Shown one piece after another: positions 35,167 to 60,414 of a stretch of DNA of 64,000 nt. Position numbers and translations under genes: made by a program. Source of the DNA: Streptomyces nymphaeiformis (GTDB lineage Bacteria; Actinomycetota; Actinomycetes; Streptomycetales; Streptomycetaceae); contig NZ_JACHJY010000004.1 of assembly GCF_014203895.1 (NCBI RefSeq), positions 496,001-560,000 of the forward strand, written 5' to 3'. The notes beneath the pieces are model-generated. The model was given only the letters and a program-made list of their open reading frames with translations, was not told the origin of the DNA and made no database searches. Numbering within the stretch: position 1 is the first letter of the stretch; the number at the start of each line of letters is the position of its first letter.

Positions 35167-35932
35167 ACCCGGCGGCCGAGGGGGTGCTCCGGGAGTAGGC
35201 GGTGAAGACCGGCTGTCCGCCGCCGATCACGGCGACCGCGGCCGCGCAGCCCGCACCGGCCTCCAGGTCGGCCAGGACGAAGTCCTCGGCGGGCCTGGCC
35301 GCGGGACCGCCCAGGAACAGCACCCTCGGGTCCTCCTCCGGAGCCGACACCCCGACCTCGGACAGCGGTATCCGCAGTCCCTGGCCCGTGGCCTTGAGCA
35401 CCGCCTCCTTCCGGGTCCACATCCGGTGGAAGCCGCCGATGGTGGCGTGGGCGGGGGTACGGGGCTCCGCGGGGCCGAGGACGTGGGGGAGCAGCTCCGC
35501 GGGGGCCACGGAGGCGCTGATCTCCTCGACGTCGATCCCGACGGGACCCGTGCGGGTGACGGCGACCGCCACCCGGGAGCCGGAGTGGGACACCGACACC
35601 TGGAGCCCGGTGCCCGGCAGTTCGGGCTTCCCGTGGTTCCTGGAGCAGTCGGGGCAGCGGGCGACCACCTCGACCCACTGGGGCGGCAGGCCGAGATAGC
35701 CCGCGGCCGCGGTGCGCAGCAGGGCCCGGCCGGCGATGAACCGCTGCCGGTCCTCGAGGCGGCGCAGCTGCGGGAGCCGGGACTGCTCGGTCTCGTCGAG
35801 CAGGTCCAGGCAGGCCTCGGTGACCGTGGCCGGATCCGCCCACCAGACGTGGCAGTCGGCCGGGCCGAGCACGGGAACCGGGGGCTGGTCGATCCGGTGG
35901 CCGGCCGCGTACGGCGTGGGGCACGAGCTCAT
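35126..35932 (-). CDS. 4'-phosphopantetheinyl transferase (Sfp type)
   Basis: A 268-residue Sfp-type transferase that converts apo carrier proteins to holo form with CoA. Motifs: VSVSHSGSRVAVAV, VGIDVEEIS with the Mg-binding D/E, and FHRMWTRKEAVLKATGQGL. A CPDCSRNHGKP segment is the Cys/His-containing region usual in this family. Start MSSCPTPYAAGH. It is transcribed away from the NRPS operon and overlaps MbtH at its 3' end. Its likely clients are the six carrier domains encoded here. Confidence 0.93.
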   Translation of the reverse strand: MSSCPTPYAAGHRIDQPPVPVLGPADCHVWWADPATVTEACLDLLDETEQSRLPQLRRLEDRQRFIAGRALLRTAAAGYLGLPPQWVEVVARCPDCSRNHGKPELPGTGLQVSVSHSGSRVAVAVTRTGPVGIDVEEISASVAPAELLPHVLGPAEPRTPAHATIGGFHRMWTRKEAVLKATGQGLRIPLSEVGVSAPEEDPRVLFLGGPAARPAEDFVLADLEAGAGCAAAVAVIGGGQPVFTAYSRSTPSAAGFSAGPPPAAVPGR

Positions 35933-36226
35933 CGTCCACCGCCTGCCTTCCACTGCCGTTCGCCGCCGTTCCGCTGGTCGGGACGGGGAGGTACCGAGGT
36001 ACCGATCGGCCTCCCATGGTCGCGGCAGGACGGCGTGAGCACACGCCCCCGAAAGCCGTGACACCTGTTCCGGGGACACCGCGCACCCCGTCCCGTGGAC
36101 GGAATTGGACAGCCCCTGCAATGACCGGATCAGTCCAGGATCCCGATATTGCCCACCGTATGAACGCCCGCCTAACGTCACGGTCGTGATGAAAAGTCAG
36201 GGCCTCTCTCTCCCGTAGGAATTCTC
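35933..36226. promoter_or_regulatory. Divergent promoter region of the NRPS operon and PPTase gene
   Basis: 294 bp without a gene. An 8-bp tandem repeat GGTACCGA is at 35990-36005. TTGGAC (36105-36110) followed after 17 bases by GATCAG is a weak promoter candidate, and TTGGAC/GTCCA (36133-36137) also form an inverted repeat. AGGA at 36218-36221 serves the first operon gene. Confidence 0.45.
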
Positions 36227-37099
36227 ATGGCGATAACCCCCTTCAAAACCTCTCCCCTTTCCGACCACCACGGTCTGGTGATCGAAAGCGCAGATCTCCC
36301 CCTCGCCGAACTCCCGCACTCCGAGATCGCCGAACTCTTCAAGCAGCACGGCACGCTGATGTTCCGTGGATTCGGCGCCACCGCCGATGATTTCCGCGCG
36401 CTGGTCCAGAAGTTCTCGACGAAGCTGTTCTTCCACCAGAACCCCAACCGGGAGACGATCTCCGACGACGGCGCCGTGCTCCTCGTCGACGCGCACCGGA
36501 ACCCGATCCCGGCGCACTCCGAGATGAGCTACTGCCCGCTGCACCCCGGCCTCCAGTGGTTCTACTGCGTGCGGCCGGCCGACGAGGACGGCGAGACGAC
36601 GGTCTACGACGGCGTCGAGGCGTACAAGCGGCTCGCCCCGGAGACCCGCGAGCTGTTCGACAAGCTGCGGCTGACCTGGCGCCTGCCGTTCCCGACCGCC
36701 CCCGAGCACCAGGAGCGCGTGTTCGGCACGGCCGACCGCGCCGAGCTGGAGGCGCTGTTCGCCACCTTCGACGACTTCGAGTACGACTTCGACGAGGCCG
36801 GCAACCTCAACTGGAAGTGGACCGTCTCCGCGGTCCCCCAGGCCCCCTACGTGGACGCGCCCACGCTGTGCAACAGCTACCTGGGCTCCGGGGCGCTCGT
36901 GTCCTTCGAGGACGGCTCGTCCATCCCGCAGCACTGCCGCTGGGACGCGCTCGACGCCACCGAGGAGGTGCGGGTCGACCTCCAGTGGGAGTCCGGCGAC
37001 ATCGTCATGATCGACAACAAGCGCGTGATGCACGGCCGGCGCGGCTTCGAGGACCCCGACCGCAAGGTCGCGGCGATGCTCTCGACGCCGAACTTCTGA
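36227..37099 (+). CDS. TauD/TfdA-family Fe(II)/2-oxoglutarate oxygenase
   Basis: A 290-residue non-haem iron oxygenase. The iron triad is H-x-E in IPAHSEMSYCPLHPGLQWFY and the distal histidine in NKRVMHGRRGF; the 2-oxoglutarate-binding arginine is probably in HGRRGFEDPDRK. The H-x-E form resembles clavaminate-synthase-like and amino acid beta-hydroxylases more than H-x-D taurine oxygenases. First gene of the long NRPS operon, 34 bp before the SHMT-like gene. It probably hydroxylates a building block or carrier-bound amino acid. Confidence 0.88.
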   Translation: MAITPFKTSPLSDHHGLVIESADLPLAELPHSEIAELFKQHGTLMFRGFGATADDFRALVQKFSTKLFFHQNPNRETISDDGAVLLVDAHRNPIPAHSEMSYCPLHPGLQWFYCVRPADEDGETTVYDGVEAYKRLAPETRELFDKLRLTWRLPFPTAPEHQERVFGTADRAELEALFATFDDFEYDFDEAGNLNWKWTVSAVPQAPYVDAPTLCNSYLGSGALVSFEDGSSIPQHCRWDALDATEEVRVDLQWESGDIVMIDNKRVMHGRRGFEDPDRKVAAMLSTPNF

Positions 37100-37133
37100 A
37101 CCCCCTCACCCCTCACAGTTTGGATTCGGCCCC

Positions 37134-38501
37134 ATGACCCAAGCCGTCGGACTGCCCACGCTCACCCCTCCGACCGCCCCGCTCTCGGCCTTCTACGAGA
37201 ACGCCCTGCACGCCATGGAGCTCGGGGACCCGGCCCTGTACGGGCTCCTCGACGACGAGCTGCACCGGCAGCGCGAGACCCTCGCGCTGGTCGCCTCCTG
37301 CAGCCCCGTGAACCCGGCGGCGCTGCTCGCCGAGGGCAGCTTCTTCGCCAACGTCACGGCCGAGGGCTACCCCGGCCGCAGGTTCCACGCCGGCTGCGTG
37401 AACGTCGACAAGGTCGAGGAGCTCGCGGTCGAGCGCGCCAAGCAGGCCTTCGGCGCCCGCTACGCGAACGTCCAGCCGCACTCGGCGAGCACCGCCAACC
37501 AGGTCGTGATGAACTCGCTCCTGAAGCCGGGCGACCCGATCCTGGGCCTCGACCTGGACGCCGGCGGCCACCTCAGCCACGGTGCCAAGGTCAACCTCTC
37601 GGGCAAGATCTTCGAGGCGCACAGCTACGGCCTCGGGGCCGACGGCCTCATCGACTACGAGGAGGTCCGCGCGCAGGCGCTCGCGCACCGCCCGAAGCTG
37701 ATCATCGCGGGCACCACCGCCTACCCGCGTACGCTCGACTGGGCAGCGTTCCGCGCCATCGCCGACGAGGTGGGCGCCTACCTGCTGGCCGACATCACCC
37801 ACATCGCCGGCCTCGTGGTGGCCGGTCTGCACCCCTCGCCGCTGGCCCACGCCCATGTCGTGACGACGTGCACGCACAAGCAGCTCTACGGCCCGCGCGG
37901 CGGCCTGATCATGCTCGGCGACTCGGCCGACATGGTGCTCCCCACCGGCCGCACGCTCCAGCAGACCCTGAACACCGGGCTCTTCCCGCTGATCCAGGGC
38001 GCGCCCGTGGTCAACAGCATCGCCGCCAAGGCCTACGCCCTGGGGGCCGCGACCACGCCGGAGTTCGCCGCCCGGATCCACCGGGTCCGCGACCTCGCGG
38101 CCGCCCTCGCCGGGCAGCTCGTCGCCCGCGGAGTGCGGGTGATCTCCGGCGGAACCGACAACCACATCGTCGTGGCCGACGTCCTCACGTCGTACGGCGT
38201 CACCGGTGTCAACGCCGAGAAGGCGCTGGAGCAGTGCGGCGTGCTCGTCAACAAGAACCGGATCGTCGGCGACACGCACTCCGCGTTCGTCACGTCGGGC
38301 GTGCGCTTCGGCAGCAACAGCATGGCGGCCCGCGGTTTCGACGAGGCCGACGTCGCGGAGGTCGCGGAGCTCGTCCACGAGGTGCTGACCGACCTCGAGA
38401 ACACCTCCAACAACACCTACGCCCTCGACCCCGCGCTGCGGGCGCGCGTCCAGGAGCGGATCCGCAGCATCTGCCACCGCCGGCCGGTCGCCGGCTACTG
38501 A
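37134..38501 (+). CDS. SHMT-like PLP enzyme with altered active site (aldolase/transaldolase candidate)
   Basis: A 455-residue fold-type I enzyme of the serine hydroxymethyltransferase family. The PLP lysine is in VVTTCTHKQLYGPRGG, with D-x2-H in LADITHIAGL and the carboxylate arginine in TSGVRFGSNSM. It departs from SHMT at substrate/folate positions: the segment read as NKYAEGYPGKRYYGG in E. coli GlyA is NVTAEGYPGRRFHAG here, replacing both active-site tyrosines (Y to T and Y to H). A role in making or cleaving a beta-hydroxy amino acid for the NRPS is more likely than C1 metabolism (inference). Confidence 0.82.
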   Translation: MTQAVGLPTLTPPTAPLSAFYENALHAMELGDPALYGLLDDELHRQRETLALVASCSPVNPAALLAEGSFFANVTAEGYPGRRFHAGCVNVDKVEELAVERAKQAFGARYANVQPHSASTANQVVMNSLLKPGDPILGLDLDAGGHLSHGAKVNLSGKIFEAHSYGLGADGLIDYEEVRAQALAHRPKLIIAGTTAYPRTLDWAAFRAIADEVGAYLLADITHIAGLVVAGLHPSPLAHAHVVTTCTHKQLYGPRGGLIMLGDSADMVLPTGRTLQQTLNTGLFPLIQGAPVVNSIAAKAYALGAATTPEFAARIHRVRDLAAALAGQLVARGVRVISGGTDNHIVVADVLTSYGVTGVNAEKALEQCGVLVNKNRIVGDTHSAFVTSGVRFGSNSMAARGFDEADVAEVAELVHEVLTDLENTSNNTYALDPALRARVQERIRSICHRRPVAGY

Positions 38502-38621
38502 CCGCGATTCCCCGGCGGGCCGGCGAACCCCCATGACGCCGGCCCGCCCCCGCGGTGTGCCCTCCGAGCCACTCCGCCCCCGTCCGGGCCCCGAAACTCC
38601 ACGCCGATGTGAGAACGGTCT

Positions 38622-53431
<14,810 letters not shown>

Positions 53432-53435
<4 letters not shown>

Positions 53436-56400
53436 TCGGGGAAGTCTCCACCAAGCGGGAGGCCGTCAAGGGCCTCTCCGCGGCCAAGCGGGAGCTGATG
53501 GCCCAGCTCCTCCTTGCCCGCGGCAAGCAGCGGGCGGCGGCGCGCACCATCCGCCGCCGCGACCCCGCGGCCCGCGTCCTGCTCTCCCGCGGCCAGGAGC
53601 AGCTGTGGGTCGCCGAGTCCCTCGCGGACGGCCGCCCGCTGTACAACGTGCCGTACGGCGTGCGTCTGCGCGGCGCGCTCGACGTCGCCGCGCTGCGCAC
53701 CGCCCTCGACGGGCTCGTCGCCCGGCACGCGGTCCTGCGCACCGTCTACCGGCAGCTGCCGGACGGCGGCCTGGAGCAGGTCGTGCGGGACGCCGAGCCG
53801 GTGCCGCTGCCGGTCGAGGAGACCGGCGGCGAGGAGGCCGCGATGGCCGCCGCGCAGCGCGAGGCGGCCCGGCCGATCGACCTGGCCGGCGGGCCCGTGA
53901 TGCACGGCCGGCTGTTCCGGATCGCCGCCGACGACCACCTGCTGGCGCTGGTCGTGCACCACATCGCGACCGACGCCTGGTCGGTGGGCGTCCTCCTGGA
54001 GGACCTCGCGGAGCTGTACGACGCGGCCCGCGAGGGCCGCTCGCCCCGGCTGCCGGAGCTCGGCATCGACTACGCCGACGCGGCCGTGCACGAGCGGGCG
54101 CAGGAGCCCGCGGACTACAACTGGCTGGTCGCGCAGTGGCGCGAGCAGCTGGCCTGGGCCCAGCCGCTCGGCCTGTCGGCGAGCGGCGACCGGGGCACGG
54201 CCCGCACCGGGCGGCGCATCCGCTGCCAGTGGGACGCGCAGTTCGGCCGCGAGCTCCAGCGCACCGCCGAGGAGCACCGCACGACCGCGTTCAACGTGAT
54301 GCTCTCCGCGTTCGCGGTGCTCCTGCACCGGTACACGGGCACCTCCCGGTTCGCCATCGGGACGGTCATGGCCAACCGGAACCGGCAGACCGAGCGGCTG
54401 GTCGGCTACTTCGCGAACACCGTTCCCGTCGTCGCCGACCTGTCCGCCGGGGCCGGCACCCTGGGCGACGTGCTCGCCGGGATCACCCGCGAGTCGCTGT
54501 GGGCGCAGGAGCACCAGATCCCCTTCGACGTCCTGGTCGACAAGGTCGCGCCGCAGCGGACCCTGGCGGAGAGCCCGCTCTTCGAGGCCATGTTCGTCTT
54601 CAACAACGGCCCCGGCCACGAGATGCGGCTGCGCGACCTGTCGCTGACCCCGACGCACCTGCACTCCGGCACCGCGAAGTTCCCGCTGGACCTGTCCTGC
54701 GCGGTGACGGACGACGAGGTCATGGTGTCGCTGGAGTTCGACGAGTCGGTGATCGACGCCGACGCCGCCGAGCGCCTCCTCGGCCACTACCGGCGGCTGC
54801 TCACCGGACTGTGCGAGACCCCGGACGTCCACGTCGACAACGCGGACCTGCTGACCCCGGCCGAGTGGGAGCTCGTCGTCGGGGAGTGGAACCGCACGGG
54901 CGAGGAGTACCCCGAGGACGCCACCGCGCACGGCCTGTTCGAGCAGTGGGCGGACGTGGATCCGGCCGCCGCCGCCGTGGTCTGCGGCGACGAGGCGGTC
55001 GGCTACGCCGAGCTCGACGCCCGCGCCAACCGCCTCGCCCACCTGCTCATCGAGCGGGGCGCGGGCCGCGGCGAGCGCGTCGGCGTCTGCCTGGAGCGCG
55101 GTGTCGACCTGGTCGTCACCCAGCTCGCCGTCGCCAAGGCCGGCGCGGGCTACGTGCCGCTCGACCCGGGCTACCCGGCGGAGCGCCTCCAGTGGATGCT
55201 GGCGGACTCCGGCGCCCGCCTGGTCGTCACCCGTGACGACCGGCTCGCCGGCGACGGCGTCACGGCCGTCGACCCGGCCTCCGCCGGGGACTTCCCCGCG
55301 ACCCGGCCGGAGCGCGACGTCCGCCCGGACGACCTGCTGTACCTGATCTACACCTCGGGCTCGACCGGCCTGCCCAAGGGCGTGCTGCTCGACCACCGGG
55401 GCCGCGTCAACAACTTCACCGACTTCAACCGGCGCTTCCTGGTCGGTCCCGGCGACAAGGTCTTCGGCGTCTCCGCGCTGGCCTTCGACATGAGCGCGTA
55501 CGACGTGTTCGGCACGCTCATGGCCGGTGCGACCGTCGTCTTCCCGACGCCCGAGGACGAGCGCTCGCCGCACCGCTGGATCGAGACGATCGAGCGCGAG
55601 TCCGTCACCGTGTGGCACTCGGTCCCCGCGCTGTTCGGCCTGCTCGTCGAGGAGGCCGAGGTACGCGGCGGGGAGCGGCTGCCGATCCGCCTGGTGCTGC
55701 TCGGCGGAGACTGGATCCCGCTGGCGCTGCCGCAGCGCGGCGCGGCCCAGCTCATCGAGTCGGCGCAGCTGGTCAGCATGGGCGGCGCCACCGAGGTCTC
55801 CATGGACTCGACGATCCACCTGATCGGCGAGGTCCTGCCGGAGCAGCGCAGCATCCCGTACGGCGTCCCGATGGCGAACCAGACCTCGTACGTCCTCGAC
55901 GCCTCGCTGTCCCCGCTGCCCGTCGGCGTCCCCGGCGAGCTGTACCTCGGCGGTGTCGGCGTCGGCTGGGGCTACCACAACCGGGCCCGGCTGACCGGCG
56001 AGAAGTTCCTGCCGGACCCGTTCAGCCCGCTGCCCGGGGCGCGGATGTACCGCACGGGCGACCGGGCCCGCTGGATGCCGGACGGCAACCTGGAGCTGCT
56101 CGGCCGCATCGACTTCCAGATCAAGATCAACGGCTACCGGGTGGAGACCGGTGAGATCGAGGCGGCCCTGCGGGAGGTCATCGGCGGCGGTTCCTGCCTG
56201 GTCGCGGCGCACGGCCCGCGCGACGGCGCGAAGACGCTGGTGGCCTACCTGGTGGCGCCGACCGGCGGGGAGGTCCCCGAGGACGCCGAGCTCAAGCGTC
56301 AGCTGGCGGAGCGGCTGCCCCAGCACATGGTGCCCGCCTCCTTCGTCCGTATGGACGCCTTCCCGCTGACCCACAACGGCAAGATCAACCGTCGCGAGCT

Positions 56401-58003
56401 GCCGGCGCCCACGGTCGCCGCCGTCACCGGACGGGCCGCGGGCACCGACACCGAGCGGGCCCTGGTGGAGCTGTGGCGCGAGGCCCTCGGCCGCGACGAC
56501 GTCCCCGTCGACATCGGCTTCTTCACCCTGGGCGGCAACTCCATCGCCGTCATCCGCATGGTCAGCGCGGCCCGCCGCGTCGGCCTGGAGATGACCCCGC
56601 GCATGGTCTTCGCCCACCAGACGATCGAGTCGCTCGCGAAGGCGATCGACGAGCGGGAGGCCGCCCCGGCCGCCGAGTCCGCCCGTCCCCGCCCCACCGG
56701 GCCGACGGTGACCACCGGACAGCAGCACATGCTGGACGTCCTGGAGAACGACTGGGTGCCCGGCCTGTACCAGATGCAGTCCACCACCGAGCTGCCCTTC
56801 GAGATCGACCCGGACGGCTTCCGGGCCGCCTGGCGGGCGCTCACCGACCGCCACCCCGCCCTGCGCACCGGCTTCCGGCGCGACGGCGACGGCGCCTGGA
56901 CCCCGGTCGTCGCCGAGGAGCTCGCCCCGGTCATCGAGGTCCTCGACTGGAGCGACCACGAGCCGGACGCGGTCGCCGACGAGCTGATCGCCCTCCTGGA
57001 GGCCGAGCGGGCCACGCCCTTCGACGTCTCCGAGCCGCCCCTGTGGCGGGTCTGGCTGGTGCGCGGCCACCACACCTGGTGGCTGGGCCAGATCCAGAGC
57101 TACCTGCTCGCCGACGGCTGGTCGAACCTGGTGCTGCTCGACGAACTCCTCGCGCTCTACGTCGCCGCCCTCGAAGGACGCGACGCCGGCCTCCCGCCGG
57201 TCCCCGAGCTCGACGCCGAGCACACCGACCCGGAGGCGGACGCCGCCTTCTGGCGGAACCAGCTCGACGGGGCCCTCCCGTCCCGCCTCGCGGCGGAGCC
57301 CGGCAGCCTCGGCCCGTCCCGGTTCGCCCGGGTCGCCGGCCGGCTCGACCCGGCGGTCGCCCGGACGCTGCGCGAGCGCGGCGCCGAGCACGGCCACACC
57401 TTCTCCACCCTGGCCTGCGCCGGCTGGTCGCTCCTCGCGGCCTCCCGCCTGGAGCGTGCCGACGTCACGGTCGGCGTGGTCTCGGCGGGCCGCGACCGGG
57501 CCGTCGACGGCCTGGAGCGCGCGGTCGGCCTGTTCATCGCCGCCCTGCCCGTACGGGTGGAGATCGACCGGGACGAGAGCCTGACCGCCCTGTTCGACCG
57601 CTTCCAGCTGGCCCGCGTCGAGGGCGCCGAGCACACCTCGGTCCCCACCGGCACGCTTCAGCGGATGGGCGCCGGCGAAGGACCGCTGTTCGACTCGGTC
57701 GTCGTCGTCGCCAACTACCCGGTCTCCTCGGCGCTCCGCGCCCAGCAGGCCGCGAGCGTCCACGAGGGCGCCGAGAGCGACGGCACCCGCAACCAGACCG
57801 AGTACGCGCTCCGCCTCGACGTCACCGACGACGCCGAACCCCGTATCGCCCTGTCGTACTACGGCGACCGCGTCGCCGACACCGACGCCCGGCAGCTGCT
57901 CGACGACTACCTCGCGCTGCTCGCCTCCGTCGCCCGTACACCTGCCGCCACCGTCGGCCAGGTGCTCCCGCTCGCCCCCCACACGATTGGAGACCCCCGA
58001 TGA
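53432..58003 (+). CDS. Terminal NRPS, C-A-PCP-degenerate C
   Basis: 1523 residues, coupled to NRPS1 by ATGA. A basic N-terminal helix (KREAVKGLSAAKRELMAQLL) probably docks to NRPS1. C domain has HHIATDAWS near residue 175. A domain has YTSGSTGLPKG near 640, FDMSAYDVFG and GGDWIPLALP, features of the A-domain clade found in pyochelin-type systems; its substrate is not assigned. PCP has LGGNSIAV near 1033. The final domain (1092-1523) is condensation-like but has SYLLADGWS where HHxxxDG is expected, so the catalytic His is missing. No thioesterase domain follows. Adds the fifth residue. Confidence 0.93.
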
Positions 58004-59307
58004 CGGTCATGGCAGAACGCGCCGCCTCCCCTCTCGCCCCTTCCGCTCCCGCCACGTCCACCGAGGTGTTCGAGACCCGGGAGTCCGCCGTCCGCTCGTA
58101 CTGCCGGGCGTTCCCCACGCTGCTCGCCTCGGCGCACGGCACCACCCTGGTCGCCGAGGACGGCACGGAGTACGTCGACTTCTTCTCCGGAGCCGGCGCC
58201 CTCAACTACGGCCACAACCACGACCACATCAAGCGTCAGGTCCTGGCCTACCTCCAGGGCGACGGGCTCCTGCACGCCCTGGACTTCCACACGGCGGCCA
58301 AGCGCGAGTTCCTGGAGCGCTTCGGCCGGGAGATCCTGGAGCCGCGCGGACTGCACCACCGCGTCCAGTTCTGCGGCTCCACCGGCACCGACGCCGTCGA
58401 GGCCGCGCTGAAGCTGGCCCGCAAGCACACCGGCCGCTCCCAGGTCATCGCCTTCTCCGGCGCGTACCACGGCGTCAGCCGCGGCAGCCTCGCCGCGACG
58501 GCGGACAACTCGCTGCGCAAGGTGGCCGGCACGGCCCTCGGCGAGGTCACCCACCTGCCGTTCCCGGTCGGCCCGCGCGGCCACTTCCCGACCCTCGACC
58601 TCCTCGAGCAGTTCCTGAGCGACGACCTCTCCGGCGTCGACGTGCCCGCCGCGGTGATCCTCGAGGTCGTCCAGATGGAGGGCGGCGTCTACCGCATCCC
58701 CGACGAGGACCTGCGCCGCCTGCGGGAGCTCTGCGACCGGTACGGCATCGTGCTGATCGCCGACGAGATCCAGGCCGGCTGCGGCCGCACCGGCGGCTTC
58801 TTCTCCTTCGAGCAGGCCGGGGTCGTCCCCGACCTCATCACCGTCTCGAAGTCGATCGGCGGCCTGGGCCTGCCGATGTCGATCCTCCTCATCCGCGAGG
58901 GCCTCGACTCCTGGAAGGCCGGTGACCACCCGGGCACCTTCCGCGGCAACCAGCTGGCGTTCGTCGCCGCCTGCGCCGCCCTCGACCTGTGGAAGGACGA
59001 CGCCTTCCTCGACCAGGCCCGCAACGGCGCCGAACTGCTCCGCGACTTCTGGGAGAGCCACCCGCTGCCCGGCGTCGAGGTGCGCAGCGAGGGCCACGCG
59101 ATCGGCATCGACCTGACGCACGCCGGAGGCCGCCGGGCCGCCGACGAGGTCGTCGCCTGGTGCTTCGAGCGCGGCCTGATCGTCGAGTCCACCGGCCGTG
59201 ACAAGGCCGTCCTCAAGCTGCTGCCCGCTCTGACCATGGAGCTCGACGTCCTCCGGTACGGCTGCGAGCTGATCCACGAGGGCCTGCGCACGGCGCTCTC
59301 CCACTGA
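58000..59307 (+). CDS. Class III aminotransferase, L-2,4-diaminobutyrate:2-oxoglutarate type
   Basis: A 435-residue PLP enzyme of the EctB/DABA-transaminase group: YVDFFSGAGALNYGHNH, the FCGSTGTDAVEAALKLARK phosphate-binding loop, LIADEIQAGCGRTG and the lysine in TVSKSIGGLGLP. It converts aspartate semialdehyde to L-2,4-diaminobutyrate with glutamate. No ectA or ectC is beside it, so it supplies the NRPS rather than ectoine. ATG overlaps the NRPS2 stop (ATGA). Fits the predicted Dab-selective A4 domain. Confidence 0.9.
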   Translation: MTVMAERAASPLAPSAPATSTEVFETRESAVRSYCRAFPTLLASAHGTTLVAEDGTEYVDFFSGAGALNYGHNHDHIKRQVLAYLQGDGLLHALDFHTAAKREFLERFGREILEPRGLHHRVQFCGSTGTDAVEAALKLARKHTGRSQVIAFSGAYHGVSRGSLAATADNSLRKVAGTALGEVTHLPFPVGPRGHFPTLDLLEQFLSDDLSGVDVPAAVILEVVQMEGGVYRIPDEDLRRLRELCDRYGIVLIADEIQAGCGRTGGFFSFEQAGVVPDLITVSKSIGGLGLPMSILLIREGLDSWKAGDHPGTFRGNQLAFVAACAALDLWKDDAFLDQARNGAELLRDFWESHPLPGVEVRSEGHAIGIDLTHAGGRRAADEVVAWCFERGLIVESTGRDKAVLKLLPALTMELDVLRYGCELIHEGLRTALSH

Positions 59308-59362
59308 CGCGGCCCGCAGTCCCCCCATCCGTCACCCCACAGACTTACGAACAGGACCCACG

Positions 59363-60412
59363 ATGACCATCAGCCAGACCGAGCAGGACGCGGCCGTCGC
59401 CGGCACGATCTTCCCCGAGGCGACCGTCAAGATCGACGCCATCGACCGGCTCCACAACCCCGACCCCGAGATGTTCAAGCGCGAGTACGTGTACAAGCGC
59501 AAGCCCGCCATCATCACCGGCCTGATGGACGAGTGGCCGGCCATGGAGCGCTGGAGCCTGGACTACTTCCGCGAGCACTTCGGCGACCTGGACATCCACG
59601 CCAACCTCCAGCGGCTCGACAAGGAGCTGATCCTCGGCAACGTCGGCGGCTTCCGCGGGATGAAGCTGTCCGCCCTGCTCGACGAGATCGAGAAGAACAC
59701 CGACGAGGGCAAGGCCTACTACCTGCGCGCCTACCCGGTCCACCGGATGGTCGAGCACTACCCGGGCCTCGAGGAGGACTACGACCTCCCCGACCTGGCG
59801 CCGAACTGGGCCGACATCCGCTTCAAGGCCAAGCTGCCGGCGGGCACGGTCAACCCGGCGAAGCTGTTCGGCCTGTACCTCGCCAAGCTCTTCCTCAACC
59901 GCGGCAGCGGCAAGGGCGCCTCCCGCTCCACCGTGTCCTCCCGGGTCGCGTCCGTGATGTTCGTCGGCAGCAAGGGCACCGTCACCCCGTTCCACAGCGA
60001 CGGCATGCAGACCGCGGCCTACCTGAGCCAGGTCGTCGGCCGCAAGCGCTGCTACTTCGTCTCCCCGGACCAGCACGCCAAGCTGTACCCGCGCCCGTTC
60101 CGCCGCCAGTTCGGCATGGCGCAGGTCGACTACCGCCGCCCCGACCTGACGCGCCACCCGCGCTTCAAGGACGTGGTCGTGGAGGAGACCGTCCTGCACC
60201 CGGGCGAGACGCTGTACGTCCCCAGCGGCTACTGGCACGCCATCGAGGCCATGGACACCTCGATCTCGTACAGCCACCAGATCGTCGGCGAGGACAACGC
60301 GCTCGGCTGGCTGACCTGCATCCCCGAGCGCTACCTGGCGCAGATGTACTTCAAGTCCCAGGGCGGTCTGCGCAACGTGACCGGCGCCAAGGACTGGGAC
60401 GACTGGGCCTGA
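59363..60412 (+). CDS. JmjC/cupin-8 family Fe(II)/2-oxoglutarate oxygenase
   Basis: A 349-residue cupin-like oxygenase. The iron site is visible as TPFHSDGMQTAAYLSQVVGR (H-x-D) and the distal histidine in LYVPSGYWHAIEAMD; the N-terminal KRKPAIITGLMDEWPAM is the standard entry of this family (factor-inhibiting-HIF-like hydroxylases). It could hydroxylate an amino acid side chain on a carrier protein or on the released peptide. It follows the aminotransferase by 55 bp. Confidence 0.85.
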   Translation: MTISQTEQDAAVAGTIFPEATVKIDAIDRLHNPDPEMFKREYVYKRKPAIITGLMDEWPAMERWSLDYFREHFGDLDIHANLQRLDKELILGNVGGFRGMKLSALLDEIEKNTDEGKAYYLRAYPVHRMVEHYPGLEEDYDLPDLAPNWADIRFKAKLPAGTVNPAKLFGLYLAKLFLNRGSGKGASRSTVSSRVASVMFVGSKGTVTPFHSDGMQTAAYLSQVVGRKRCYFVSPDQHAKLYPRPFRRQFGMAQVDYRRPDLTRHPRFKDVVVEETVLHPGETLYVPSGYWHAIEAMDTSISYSHQIVGEDNALGWLTCIPERYLAQMYFKSQGGLRNVTGAKDWDDWA

Positions 60413-60414
60413 CC

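Noticed and set aside
36227..38501. Nucleoside antibiotic pathway (LipL/LipK-like pair)
   Set aside because: The oxygenase plus SHMT-like pair recalls uridine-aldehyde chemistry. However, no nucleotide phosphorylase, nucleotidyltransferase, glycosyltransferase or other nucleoside genes are present, and the locus is dominated by NRPS genes.
58000..59307. Ectoine cluster
   Set aside because: The aminotransferase looks like EctB, but no ectA, ectC or ectD adjoins it. Overlap with NRPS2 points to Dab supply.
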